Assembly (NCBI GenBank): GCA_903896505.1 | Contig: CAITXU010000220.1 | Coordinates: forward strand, 1 to 50,795 | Length of the DNA stretch: 50,795 nt | Reading direction: 5' to 3' | From: an uncultured Verrucomicrobiota bacterium | GTDB lineage: Bacteria; Verrucomicrobiota; Verrucomicrobiia; Limisphaerales; UBA9464 | In this document: positions 42,969 through 50,795 of the stretch, piece by piece | Position numbering within the stretch: position 1 is the first letter of the stretch | How the letters are laid out: each line of letters begins with the position of its first letter | The notes under the pieces: generated by a model | Told to the model about the DNA's origin: nothing | The model's input: only the letters and a program-made list of their open reading frames with translations | The model's database searches: none | Program-made: the position numbers and the translations under genes

Positions 42969-44174
42969 TCAATAATGGCGCCGATAGAGATGGATGTTTT
43001 GGAGGATGCCAATAGCGATCAACGAGCACAGCACTGAGGTTCCGCCCGCACTGAGGAGCGGCAGTGGAATGCCCGTTACCGGCATCAACCGGATATTCAT
43101 GCCGATGTTCACGAAAATATGCGTGAACAGAAGTGTCACGACGCCTGTCGCCAGAAGCCGTCCGAGGCGGTCGCGCGCCTCGCCGGCAATCCGGATTCCC
43201 CGAAAGAGGACCACGGCGTACAGGAAAACAATCGTGATGCTTCCCAAAAATCCCTCCTCCTCGGCAATCACGGAGAAGATAAAGTCATTGTGCGCCCCCA
43301 GGCGGGGCAAAAATCCCAGGGAATGCTGCGTGCCCTGTCGCCATCCCTTTCCAACCACGCCGCCCGAACCGATGGCAATCATCGCCTGATCGACGTTGAC
43401 CGCTGTATCGCGCATCAGCAGCCGGTTTTGTCGGCGTTGTTCCGGTGAGCTTCCCGGAGGGCTGGGGTCAGTGACATTGAAAAATACCAGGAGACGCCGC
43501 TGTTGGTACCCTTGCAGCTTGATGAACTTCCACCCTGCCGGTGCCACCAGGACATCCACCAGCACCAACCCCGTCACCAACGCCCCAAAGCCCAACATGC
43601 GCGCCAACAGCTTTCGCGGTACTCCGGCAACAAGCATCATCGTCAGGGCCATGGGCATGAAGACAAGCGATGATCCGAGGTCCGGCTCTTTGAGAATCAG
43701 CGCACAGGGCAGCAAGGCGAGGCCCAAGGCCTTGAGAACGTTCTGAAAACGCCTCAATTCTTCCGCCGGACGAGCCAGAAAGCTGGCCATCGCAAACAGA
43801 AAGGTCAATTTTGCGAGTTCAGAGGGTTGAAAATTGATGGGGCCCAATTTGACCCACCGTTGCGCACCATTCACGGGCGGTAAAAGAAAAACGCCGAGCA
43901 ACATCGGGATGGTCAGCCAATATCCCACCAGTGCCCATCGGGCAATCCGCCCATAGTCGATGAGGCACAGGGCGGCCACGGCCATCAAACCCACGACAAA
44001 GGCAATCAAGTGCCCCGTCGACCGATAACGCCACCACGGCAGTCCGCTGGCCGAATCCGTATCCGCCGTGACCGAATGGATAAAGGCCGCCCCAATGAGT
44101 GTGAGGGCTCCGACTGCCAGCCACAGTGGCCAGTCCATTCGGGATTCGCGACGGTTGAGATTATTATCGAGCAT
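42969..44174 (-). CDS. rodA: Rod-shape peptidoglycan glycosyltransferase RodA (SEDS family)
   Basis: 401 aa, with about ten transmembrane helices. SEDS hallmarks are WVKLGPINFQPSELAKL, LILKEPDLGSSLVFMPMALT, GSGGVVGKGWRQGTQHSLGF, LPRLGAHNDFIFSVIAEEEG and the C-terminal TGIPLPLLSAGGTS. RodA polymerises glycan strands from lipid II in the elongasome with PBP2. A GGAGG lies 7 bases before the ATG, inside the end of mrdA, and only 2 bases separate the two genes, so the pair is tightly coupled. Confidence 0.95.
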   Translation of the reverse strand: MLDNNLNRRESRMDWPLWLAVGALTLIGAAFIHSVTADTDSASGLPWWRYRSTGHLIAFVVGLMAVAALCLIDYGRIARWALVGYWLTIPMLLGVFLLPPVNGAQRWVKLGPINFQPSELAKLTFLFAMASFLARPAEELRRFQNVLKALGLALLPCALILKEPDLGSSLVFMPMALTMMLVAGVPRKLLARMLGFGALVTGLVLVDVLVAPAGWKFIKLQGYQQRRLLVFFNVTDPSPPGSSPEQRRQNRLLMRDTAVNVDQAMIAIGSGGVVGKGWRQGTQHSLGFLPRLGAHNDFIFSVIAEEEGFLGSITIVFLYAVVLFRGIRIAGEARDRLGRLLATGVVTLLFTHIFVNIGMNIRLMPVTGIPLPLLSAGGTSVLCSLIAIGILQNIHLYRRHY

Positions 44175-44176
44175 GC

Positions 44177-46210
44177 TCAGCCTCCGGCGAATCCCTTGGT
44201 CAACGCCATCTCGGCATCCTTCAGGTGGCGGTAAATCTGGCGGGCCACCGGTGCGCAGGTGCCTCCTCCCGATCCACCGCTCTCGATCATCACCACGACC
44301 ACGTAGCGCGGGGCCTCGAATGGGGCAAAACTGACGAACCAGGTCACCTTGTCTTTACGTCCATTCCCTTTGATCTCAGCGGTGCCCGTCTTGCCGCAGA
44401 CCGAGATGTCCGGAAGTCTCGCTGCTTTGCCCGTGCCTTGATCGTCCAGGACGTCATCGCGCATCGCGGCCCGGACCAAGTCGAAATACCGAAGGGGCAA
44501 CTTGATTTCAGACCGAAGTTGCCCAGCCAGCACTCCTTCGGGAGCACCGTCAGAAAACAGGTCGTAAGGTTCGATGCGATGCACCAGCCGCGGGTAATAC
44601 ACCCGGCCTCCATTGGCCACGGCTCCAATGGCCACGGCCATCTGTAGGGGGGTCACCGTGATCTCCTGGCCAATGCTGACGTTGGCCAGGTTTCCCTGGT
44701 TCCATCCCCTTCGTGGAATGTCCTCCATCAACGGAAAATCACCGATGGCCTCTTCGCCAATCCCCACGCCCGTTTTTTCTCCCAACCCAAATTGATGCCC
44801 CATCGCCAGCAAACGCTCCCATCCCATCCGCAGACCGTAATGAATGAAGTAGGTGTTGCTGGATTTGATCAATGCCCGGCGAAAGTCGTAATCCCCCGGA
44901 GGTGCCCGGTCGCCAATCGATCGGTTCCCAAGATAGTAAACACCATGGCCCGGATCGGCCGGATTGGGGCGGACCGTCACCGTCTCACTCGGGTCCAGCC
45001 CGTTCTCCAATTGCGCCAGGGCGTGAATCACCTTGAAGGTCGAGCCCGGCGCATATTCGCCATAGGTCGCCCGATTGAACATCGGACGCTCCGGTTCCTT
45101 GTTGTGGAATCCTTCCCAACGCGCCGTGCTGATGGGAGAAAGGAACTCGGTTGGATCGAACTCCGGTGCCGACGCCATCGCGAGAATGTCGCCATTGATG
45201 GGATTGAGCACCACCGCCGCTCCCCGTTCGTCGCCGCCTTTGACCGTGTTCAGTGCCTTCTCGACCGCCTGTTGCAATGCTAAGTCGAGGGTGGTCACCA
45301 CATTTCGCCCGGGTTGAGGTGCCGTCAGCAGTTCCTCGCTTTGTCGATGACGATAGCCCTGGCTGTTCACCTGGATGGCCTTCGTTCCAGCGGTGCCGCG
45401 CAATTCTGTATCGAGCGACTTTTCCAGTCCGATAGCCCCTACATAATCCGGCAGTCGGTAATGATAGGTAATTTCTTCGCGGTCTTCATCTGGGTTATCG
45501 TCGCGCTTTAGATGGCCAAGGACGTGGGCCGCCAGCGAGCCATAACGATAATTTCGGACCGCCACTTGCTCCAGGGCAACCCCTGGGATGGCCCATACCT
45601 GCTCGGTGATTTGGGCCACCTGAGTCGGGTTGCAGTCGGGTATGACGGGCAGAGGCAGAAAGCGGCGGTTGAGGTAATGGGCATGCAGCGCCTCCTCGCC
45701 CAGCAGTAGGCGCGTCCCCAATCGGCTTCCTACGGCGGCGACCGTATTGCTGACCACTGCGTAGCGGGATTGCCGCTGCAGGAGTTCCAGGTCTTGGGGC
45801 GACAGTCGGACCGATTTATTGCGGTGCCTCAACCGGTTCCAAAGTCCACTGAACCAGCCTTCCTGTTGGGTGGGGGCCAGAGACGCCTTCCGTGCCGCAA
45901 TGAGTTCACGCTTTTCGCGAAGGTATTCCGCCTCAAATTGCGGTCTGAGTTCGTCCAGATAAATGTCCAGTCGGTACCGGGGTGTACTCCCCACGAGTTC
46001 TCTTCGGTTGTGGTCAAGAATTCGACCCCGGAGCGCCGGCACCCGCACAGACTTGAAGCTTTGGGTTTGCAGACTGGCCCGGTACCGGTCCGAGGTGATC
46101 ACCTGGACCCGCCATAGCTGGCCCAAGATCAACAGCAACCCCGCGAGCACGCCCCAGGCGAGCAGCCGCAAAGCACGGTCGCCTTTGTTGAGTTGGTCGA
46201 AAATAATCAT
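44177..46210 (-). CDS. mrdA: Penicillin-binding protein 2 (elongasome transpeptidase)
   Basis: 677 aa. One N-terminal transmembrane helix (LLAWGVLAGLLLILGQLW) is followed by a dimerisation region (RVPALRGRILDHNRRELV) and the transpeptidase domain. The active-site motifs are Ser390-Thr-Phe-Lys393 (nucleophile), Ser450-Ser-Asn452 and Lys607-Thr-Gly. It crosslinks new peptidoglycan at the lateral wall with RodA and MreBCD. It begins 18 bp after mreD. It is slightly long for the family because of an insert near residues 100-130. Confidence 0.94.
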   Translation of the reverse strand: MIIFDQLNKGDRALRLLAWGVLAGLLLILGQLWRVQVITSDRYRASLQTQSFKSVRVPALRGRILDHNRRELVGSTPRYRLDIYLDELRPQFEAEYLREKRELIAARKASLAPTQQEGWFSGLWNRLRHRNKSVRLSPQDLELLQRQSRYAVVSNTVAAVGSRLGTRLLLGEEALHAHYLNRRFLPLPVIPDCNPTQVAQITEQVWAIPGVALEQVAVRNYRYGSLAAHVLGHLKRDDNPDEDREEITYHYRLPDYVGAIGLEKSLDTELRGTAGTKAIQVNSQGYRHRQSEELLTAPQPGRNVVTTLDLALQQAVEKALNTVKGGDERGAAVVLNPINGDILAMASAPEFDPTEFLSPISTARWEGFHNKEPERPMFNRATYGEYAPGSTFKVIHALAQLENGLDPSETVTVRPNPADPGHGVYYLGNRSIGDRAPPGDYDFRRALIKSSNTYFIHYGLRMGWERLLAMGHQFGLGEKTGVGIGEEAIGDFPLMEDIPRRGWNQGNLANVSIGQEITVTPLQMAVAIGAVANGGRVYYPRLVHRIEPYDLFSDGAPEGVLAGQLRSEIKLPLRYFDLVRAAMRDDVLDDQGTGKAARLPDISVCGKTGTAEIKGNGRKDKVTWFVSFAPFEAPRYVVVVMIESGGSGGGTCAPVARQIYRHLKDAEMALTKGFAGG

Positions 46211-46228
46211 AGCCCCGGTCTTCCCACC

Positions 46229-46780
46229 TCAGTTTCGCCCTCTCTTGATTTGCCGGTCGGGACGGAAACTGCTCTCCACCGGACGAGGGTCCCCCAGCAC
46301 GCGTTCAAGCCAATCGAAGATTCGAAAACAAACCGGGCAGGCCATCGCGTTGAACAGTCCGCTAAAGACCAACTGCCAGCCGGTGCTCCATCCGGATAAT
46401 ACGGGCCGATCGGTGACGGTCAGCAGCAGCAGGGTGGCCAGCGGTACAAATGTACCGGCGGCAAGGCCAAGGAAAATGCGGGCGTAAGTCTGATCGCGCA
46501 GGATGAGATGTTGCCGCGCCTGGATGGCCAGTCCCAAAGCCAGAAGCGGCAGGTAGTGGATACCCAACTTCATCGGGGAAAGGGAATCCAGTCCCAGCCC
46601 GGCAAAGACAGCCAGCCCAAAGGTTACCCATGACGAATGCGTGAGGGCCGCATGGACAATCAGTGCCGGGACCAGACTCGGTGCCAAACCCAACCACTCG
46701 GTGAGGGCCGGGAACTGCGTCTGGACGAAGATGGCGAGCCAGACCGCCACATAGAGGAGGAGGACGGGTAACCAGTTCAT
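46229..46780 (-). CDS. mreD: Rod shape-determining membrane protein MreD
   Basis: 183 aa with about five hydrophobic helices (MNWLPVLLLYVAVWLAIFVQ, LAPSLVPALIVHAALTHSSW, FGLAVFAGLGLDSLSPMKLG). The FAGLGLDSLSPMKLG segment is the most MreD-like part. The family is weakly conserved, so position between mreC and mrdA is the strongest evidence. The ATG at 46780 overlaps the mreC stop by 4 bp (ATGA); the frame continues upstream into mreC without meaning. Confidence 0.88.
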   Translation of the reverse strand: MNWLPVLLLYVAVWLAIFVQTQFPALTEWLGLAPSLVPALIVHAALTHSSWVTFGLAVFAGLGLDSLSPMKLGIHYLPLLALGLAIQARQHLILRDQTYARIFLGLAAGTFVPLATLLLLTVTDRPVLSGWSTGWQLVFSGLFNAMACPVCFRIFDWLERVLGDPRPVESSFRPDRQIKRGRN

Positions 46781-47583
46781 GGCGTCAACACCCACACTTC
46801 CTCGAGTCGATTGAGTTGTGCCCCCAGTTTCAATCGCGCTTCTGTCGACAGTCCTCCGTCGACCGACCGCGTATCGATGATTTGACCGACCGGAATCCCC
46901 TTGGGGAAGACCCCTCCGTTTCCAAGGGTTGTGACCGATTGACCAGCCATCGCCGTCACACTGTGCTGCAAGGTGCGCATGGTGACCATGCCGTCGCTCA
47001 GCGTTGCCGAGCGCGCTTCCAAAATGGTTCCGGGCTCCCGGGTTTCGTTGATCACCACCGAAACCCCGCACTCCGGGTCTCCAATGAGTGCAACCTGGGA
47101 AAAGGTCGGCTGGACCGACCGGATACGGCCCACCAGACCTTCGGGGGTCATGACCGTTTGATTGACCTGAGCCCCTTGAAGGCTGCCGTAGTCAATCAGG
47201 ACGCTCCGCCACCAGGTGGTCGGTTCCCGCCCGATCACGCGGGCAGCTCTGCCTTTCCATGATCCGCGCCCTTGCCAGCCGAGGGCGGTCCGGAGTCGGG
47301 AGTTTTCCGCCAGTGCGTCTGCGGTCTGGGCGGCGGCAAGCTTGAGCTGTTGATTTTCCCGCTGGAGCCGCTCGACCTCGCGAATGAGCGTTGAGCGGGT
47401 CAGCAGGCCGTAGCTGGCTTCGTCAGCCACGGCTTGGATGGAGCGATTCAGGCCAAACAACGGGAGGAACAAAGTCGACACCGCCAGCTTCAACCGATCA
47501 GCCGCTGTCGGCGGCAGGTTGAGAAACACCAGCGCCAGTGCCAAAGCGGCACCGGGCATCCAATAATGCATTCGTTTCAACAC
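46777..47583 (-). CDS. mreC: Rod shape-determining protein MreC
   Basis: 268 aa. An N-terminal transmembrane helix (AALALALVFLNLP) precedes a coiled coil (IREVERLQRENQQLKLAAAQ) and the periplasmic beta domain (RSVLIDYGSLQGAQVNQTVM, TPEGLVGRIRSVQPTFSQVA, then TTLGNGGVFPKGIPVGQI). MreC links cytoplasmic MreB to PBP2/RodA. It starts 43 bp after mreB and overlaps mreD by 4 bp. Confidence 0.94.
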   Translation of the reverse strand: MLKRMHYWMPGAALALALVFLNLPPTAADRLKLAVSTLFLPLFGLNRSIQAVADEASYGLLTRSTLIREVERLQRENQQLKLAAAQTADALAENSRLRTALGWQGRGSWKGRAARVIGREPTTWWRSVLIDYGSLQGAQVNQTVMTPEGLVGRIRSVQPTFSQVALIGDPECGVSVVINETREPGTILEARSATLSDGMVTMRTLQHSVTAMAGQSVTTLGNGGVFPKGIPVGQIIDTRSVDGGLSTEARLKLGAQLNRLEEVWVLTP

Positions 47584-47626
47584 GTTCGTCCCATCACCGT
47601 CGGGGCGAACCTCACCGTCGGGGAAA

Positions 47627-48655
47627 TCAGGAAGTCGAACTGGAGGCGACTCGTTTCAGGAAGCTCAATTCCTGAAGCACTCGGCCCGTTCCTTCCGCCA
47701 CGGCGCTGAGTGGATCGTCGGCAATGTGGACCGGCAGGCCCGTTTCGAGCGCAATCATCTTGTCGATGTTGCGTAGGAGTGCTCCGCCGCCCGCCATCAT
47801 GATCCCACGGTCCACAAGGTCGGCCGAAAGTTCCGGCGGACATCGCTCGAGGGTGATGCGGACGGATTCAAGGATGTTCGAGAGCGGCTCCTGCAGAGCC
47901 TCACGAATCTCCTCGGAACGGACCGTTACCGTCTTCGGAAGTCCCGCCGCCAAATCCCGGCCCTTGACTTCCATACTGAGCTCCTGGTCCAGCGTGTGTG
48001 CCGAGCCAATGCGAATCTTGATTTCCTCGGCGGTGCGTTCGCCGATCATAAGGTTGTGAGCCCGCTTCATGTGCGCCACGATGGTCTCGTCGAACTCGTC
48101 GCCTCCGACCCGGACGCTGCGGCTAAAAACAATGCCAGCCAGGGAGATGATCGCGATTTCGCAAGTGCCTCCCCCAATATCGACAATCATGTTGCCCGCC
48201 GGTTCATGAACCGGCAGCCCCACGCCGATGGCCGAAGCCATCGGTTGTTCGATCAGATAAACTTCCCGCGCACCCGCGTGCGTCGCTGAATCCTTGACCG
48301 CCCTCTTCTCCACCTCCGTGATACCAGAAGGCACGGCGACGACGACTCGCGGGGTGATCAGCTTGCGATGGTGAACCTTCTGGATGAAATGCCGAAGCAT
48401 GGCTTCGGTGATTTCGAAATCGGCTATCACCCCGTCCTTCATCGGACGAATGGCGACGATGTTTCCGGGGGTCCGACCAAGCATGCGCTTGGCCTCCTCC
48501 CCGACCGCCAGCACGGTGGTAGTCCCCGCTTGAATGGCGACGACCGAAGGTTCACGCAAGACAATCCCCTGATCTCGGACGTACACCAATGAATTAGCGG
48601 TGCCGAGATCGATCCCGATATCGTTCGAGAATAGACCTTTGAGTTGCGCTAGCAT
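47627..48655 (-). CDS. mreB: Rod shape-determining actin homologue MreB
   Basis: 342 aa. Actin-fold signatures are [14 protein letters not shown] (phosphate 1), [20 protein letters not shown] (phosphate 2), [12 protein letters not shown] and [20 protein letters not shown] (adenosine motif). MreB filaments guide lateral-wall synthesis, implying a rod or otherwise elongated cell. It is the first gene of the operon mreB-mreC-mreD-mrdA-rodA-rng-sel1, all within gaps of at most 43 bp. Confidence 0.96.
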   Translation of the reverse strand: MLAQLKGLFSNDIGIDLGTANSLVYVRDQGIVLREPSVVAIQAGTTTVLAVGEEAKRMLGRTPGNIVAIRPMKDGVIADFEITEAMLRHFIQKVHHRKLITPRVVVAVPSGITEVEKRAVKDSATHAGAREVYLIEQPMASAIGVGLPVHEPAGNMIVDIGGGTCEIAIISLAGIVFSRSVRVGGDEFDETIVAHMKRAHNLMIGERTAEEIKIRIGSAHTLDQELSMEVKGRDLAAGLPKTVTVRSEEIREALQEPLSNILESVRITLERCPPELSADLVDRGIMMAGGGALLRNIDKMIALETGLPVHIADDPLSAVAEGTGRVLQELSFLKRVASSSTS

Positions 48656-48660
48656 GAAGC

Positions 48661-48675
48661 GTGCTTACAAAGCAC
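48661..48675. promoter_or_regulatory. Hairpin in the mreB leader
   Basis: GTGCTTACAAAGCAC forms a 6-bp stem with a 3-nt loop, 6 bases upstream of the mreB start. It could affect translation initiation; on the minus strand TTGACC lies further upstream (48708-48713) but no convincing -10 box follows. Weak evidence. Confidence 0.35.
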
Positions 48676-48759
48676 AACGCAAATTGGGGGACGTCCGCAC
48701 CGGGGGTCAAGGTAATCCCTGAATTACCGTCGAATTAGCTGCCGACATTCCCAGGGACA

Positions 48760-49839
48760 TTACAGGTCCAGGACTCCCAAAACGGCCTCCCGGGTCGCTG
48801 CCACCACCTTGGGAGTGAAGCCGGAAACGCGAATCGCCGTGTCCGGGTCCTTCAATCCATGTCCGGTCATGGTGGCGGTGATGATGCTGCCCACCGGTAT
48901 CTCACCCGCCTGAACGCATCGGATTAAGCCCGCCAGCGGTGCAGCGCACGCGGGCTCCACCATGATCCCCTCGGTCCGCGCCAACAGCTTGTAGGCATGC
49001 AGGATTTCCTCGTCACTCACCGATCGGATTTGTCCGCCCGAGTCCCGGGCCGCTTCCACCGCCCCCGACCAACTGGCCGGATTCCCAATCCGAATGGCCG
49101 TCGCCACCGTCTCTGGATGCGCAATCGGATGCCCCTGAACGATGGGATCAGCCCCCATCGCCTGCCAGCCCATCATTCGTGGTAGGCGTTGGCTCAGTCC
49201 CGCTGCCAAATATTCGCGAAATCCGCGCCAGTAGGCGGTGATATTGCCGGCGTTGCCCACCGGCAAAAAATGGTAGTCCGGAGCGTTACCCAGGACGTCG
49301 CAGATTTCGAACGCGGCTGTTTTTTGGCCTTCGATCCGAACCGGATTGATGCTGTTGACCACTTCCACCAAGCCGGTTTCGCCTAGTTCGCGAACAATCC
49401 GCAAGGCATCGTCAAAATTACCCTGCACGCTCACGGTGGTGGCCCCGTACAGCAGTGCCTGGGACAACTTGCCATGCGCAATTTTGCCTTCCGGCAACAA
49501 GACTACACAATGCAGTCCTGCCCGGGCCGAGTAGGCCGCAGCACTGGCACTGGTGTTTCCCGTGCTGGCGCACACCACCGTCTTCGCTCCTTGCGCAACC
49601 GCATTCGTGATGGCCATGGTCATTCCCCTATCCTTGAACGAACAGGTCGGATTCATGGCCTCGTACTTCAGCCGAAGGTCGAAATTCCCGCCGATGGCCT
49701 CAACAAATCGGGGAACCGGAATCAGCGGCGTGTTCCCTTCCAATAGAGTCACTACCGGAGTGGCGGCGGTGACCGGAAGAAATGAGGCGTACTTCCGGAT
49801 GACGCCCGGCCAGCCATTATCGATTCCTTGCTTAATCAT
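48760..49839 (-). CDS. thrC: Threonine synthase
   Basis: 359 aa, the short form of the fold-type II PLP family. The PLP lysine is Lys69 in PTCSFKDRGMTMA; the phosphate-binding loop of the cofactor is in VGNAGNITAYWRG, and the substrate loop is ASTGNTSASAAAYSARAG. It converts O-phosphohomoserine to threonine in the cytoplasm. It follows hom by 38 bp on the same strand, so aspartate-family genes are grouped. A kinase gene (thrB) is not visible and may lie upstream of the window. Confidence 0.95.
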   Translation of the reverse strand: MIKQGIDNGWPGVIRKYASFLPVTAATPVVTLLEGNTPLIPVPRFVEAIGGNFDLRLKYEAMNPTCSFKDRGMTMAITNAVAQGAKTVVCASTGNTSASAAAYSARAGLHCVVLLPEGKIAHGKLSQALLYGATTVSVQGNFDDALRIVRELGETGLVEVVNSINPVRIEGQKTAAFEICDVLGNAPDYHFLPVGNAGNITAYWRGFREYLAAGLSQRLPRMMGWQAMGADPIVQGHPIAHPETVATAIRIGNPASWSGAVEAARDSGGQIRSVSDEEILHAYKLLARTEGIMVEPACAAPLAGLIRCVQAGEIPVGSIITATMTGHGLKDPDTAIRVSGFTPKVVAATREAVLGVLDL

Positions 49840-49877
49840 GGGATGACTGAAGTTGGGGGAAATAGGTACTGGGTCAC

Positions 49878-50795
49878 TTACTCGAACGGTTCAACGCGAA
49901 TCAGCACCGGGTTTGCCTTGATGAGGGGGAGCTTTGCGATTTGGCCCAAAACCTTCTGCATCGCGGTATGCGTGGCGTCATGAATCATCAGGATCACCGG
50001 TACAACTTCGCCGGCATGCCCCTCGGGTTGGATGATGGACGATATCCCGATCTTCGCCCGGGCCAGAAGCGTCGCAATCCGCGAAAACACCCCCGGGCGG
50101 TCCACCACCATCAGCCGGATGTAGTATCTGGAAACCACCTCGGAAATCGGGAAAACGGAACCGCGAACGGTATGGGACACAAAAGGGGGCACCCGTCGGT
50201 GAGACCCGTGCTTAAGGTCCAATGCGGCATCGGCAATGTCACTCAGCACGGAACTGGCCGTTGCTTCGGCCCCGGCGCCTCGTCCGTAGAAAAGAGTCTC
50301 GCCCACAACGTCGCCTCGCACGGCAATGGCGTTGAACGCGTAATTCACCGATGCGAGGACGTGGCCATTGGGAACCAGGGCGGGATAAACGGCGACCTGG
50401 ACCGCCCGATGGCCTTTTTTCGCGCCTGATCCGCGGACCACCTCCTTGACCATTCCCAAGAGTTTGATGGTGTAGCCCAGTTGTTGCGCGAATTGAATGT
50501 CCAGCGGACTGATATGCCGGATGCCCTCCGTGGGAATGGATTCCGGATTCACCCAAAAGCCATGGGCCAGCGACGCGAGAATGCCCGTCTTTTGAGCGGC
50601 ATCGTGGCCATCGATATCCAGTGACGGTTCTGCTTCGGCATAGCCGAGCCGCTGAGCGTCGGCCAGGACGGTGGCAAAGTCGGCCCCCTCCAGTTTCATC
50701 CGTGTCAGGATGTAATTGCAGGTCCCGTTCACGATTCCTGCAATCTGCATGATGCGGTTCCCTGCCAGTGATTCCCGCAGAATTTTGATGATCGG
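49878..50795 (-). CDS. hom: Homoserine dehydrogenase, C-terminal part (gene runs off the window)
   Basis: 305 residues are visible; the NAD(P)-binding N-terminus lies beyond the right edge. The frame is open to base 50795 (PIIKILRESLAGNRIMQIAG, then IVNGTCNYILT), so the internal Met at 50750 is not the start. Catalytic-domain signatures are GYAEAEPSLDIDGHDAAQKT and GRGAGAEATASSVLSDI. A C-terminal ACT domain (IRLMVVDRPGVFSRIATLLA, then ISSIIQPEG) probably mediates feedback by threonine. It reduces aspartate semialdehyde to homoserine, feeding ThrC next door. Confidence 0.95.
   Translation of the reverse strand, partial: PIIKILRESLAGNRIMQIAGIVNGTCNYILTRMKLEGADFATVLADAQRLGYAEAEPSLDIDGHDAAQKTGILASLAHGFWVNPESIPTEGIRHISPLDIQFAQQLGYTIKLLGMVKEVVRGSGAKKGHRAVQVAVYPALVPNGHVLASVNYAFNAIAVRGDVVGETLFYGRGAGAEATASSVLSDIADAALDLKHGSHRRVPPFVSHTVRGSVFPISEVVSRYYIRLMVVDRPGVFSRIATLLARAKIGISSIIQPEGHAGEVVPVILMIHDATHTAMQKVLGQIAKLPLIKANPVLIRVEPFE

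Overview
The window looks like a high-GC Gram-negative chromosome, most likely Verrucomicrobiota and perhaps the Pedosphaera/Limisphaera side of the phylum. This is inferred from a complete mreB-mreC-mreD-mrdA-rodA block, a futalosine-pathway menaquinone gene, very large secreted proteins ending in chitobiase-like and short beta-rich modules, secreted proteins starting with a TAFTYQGRLS-type module, and intergenic DNA full of short palindromic repeats. No rRNA, tRNA or CRISPR array was found.

Layout. 1-567 is gene-poor and holds a copy of repeat R1. 568-4367 is a tight minus-strand operon nagB-ruvX-truA-trmL-mqnE. 4368-5524 holds repeat blocks and a small Rieske ferredoxin gene. 5525-6919 encodes a secreted carbohydrate-binding protein with no catalytic domain. 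7356-10031 (minus) carries an amidohydrolase followed by an NMT1/THI5-like solute-binding protein. 10032-11141 is repeats. 11142-13140 holds a secreted formylglycine-generating-enzyme-type (FGE) gene broken by one in-frame TAG, plus a small secreted protein. 13141-14217 is a gene graveyard with repeats and remnants of fic and hicB.

14218-27463 is the centrepiece, a 13.2-kb plus-strand operon of four genes. Two paralogous giant secreted proteins (1912 and 1856 aa) each fuse binding modules, a PQQ-like beta-propeller, chitobiase-like modules, PA14, an Ig-like module and an SO2930-like diheme cytochrome c. Between them lie a small secreted protein of unknown function and a stand-alone diheme cytochrome built from the same heme module. 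I read this as a possible surface redox system for polysaccharide, which is inference.

27855-31408 (minus) has a chromate transporter, an FmdB-type zinc-ribbon protein and a GH16 glycosidase. 31645-32257 is a fused pair of dead genes (marR and esterase). 32357-36110 is an SNF2 helicase with a SWIM zinc-finger partner; 36232-38481 is katG. 38482-40199 is a rearranged toxin-antitoxin island: intact vapBC, an exact 116-bp duplication of the vapC 5' end joined to the 3' end of a reverse transcriptase gene, and repeats with the core GGGACAGGT. 40200-48655 (minus) is the cell-shape operon mreBCD-mrdA-rodA, then an RNase E/G gene and a Sel1-repeat lipoprotein. 48760-50795 holds threonine synthase and the 3' part of homoserine dehydrogenase, which runs off the window.

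At least seven families of short structured repeats (called R1-R7 here) fill nearly every intergenic space. Several keep hairpins through paired base changes. Gene starts were often moved inward, because open frames commonly read upstream into these repeats.
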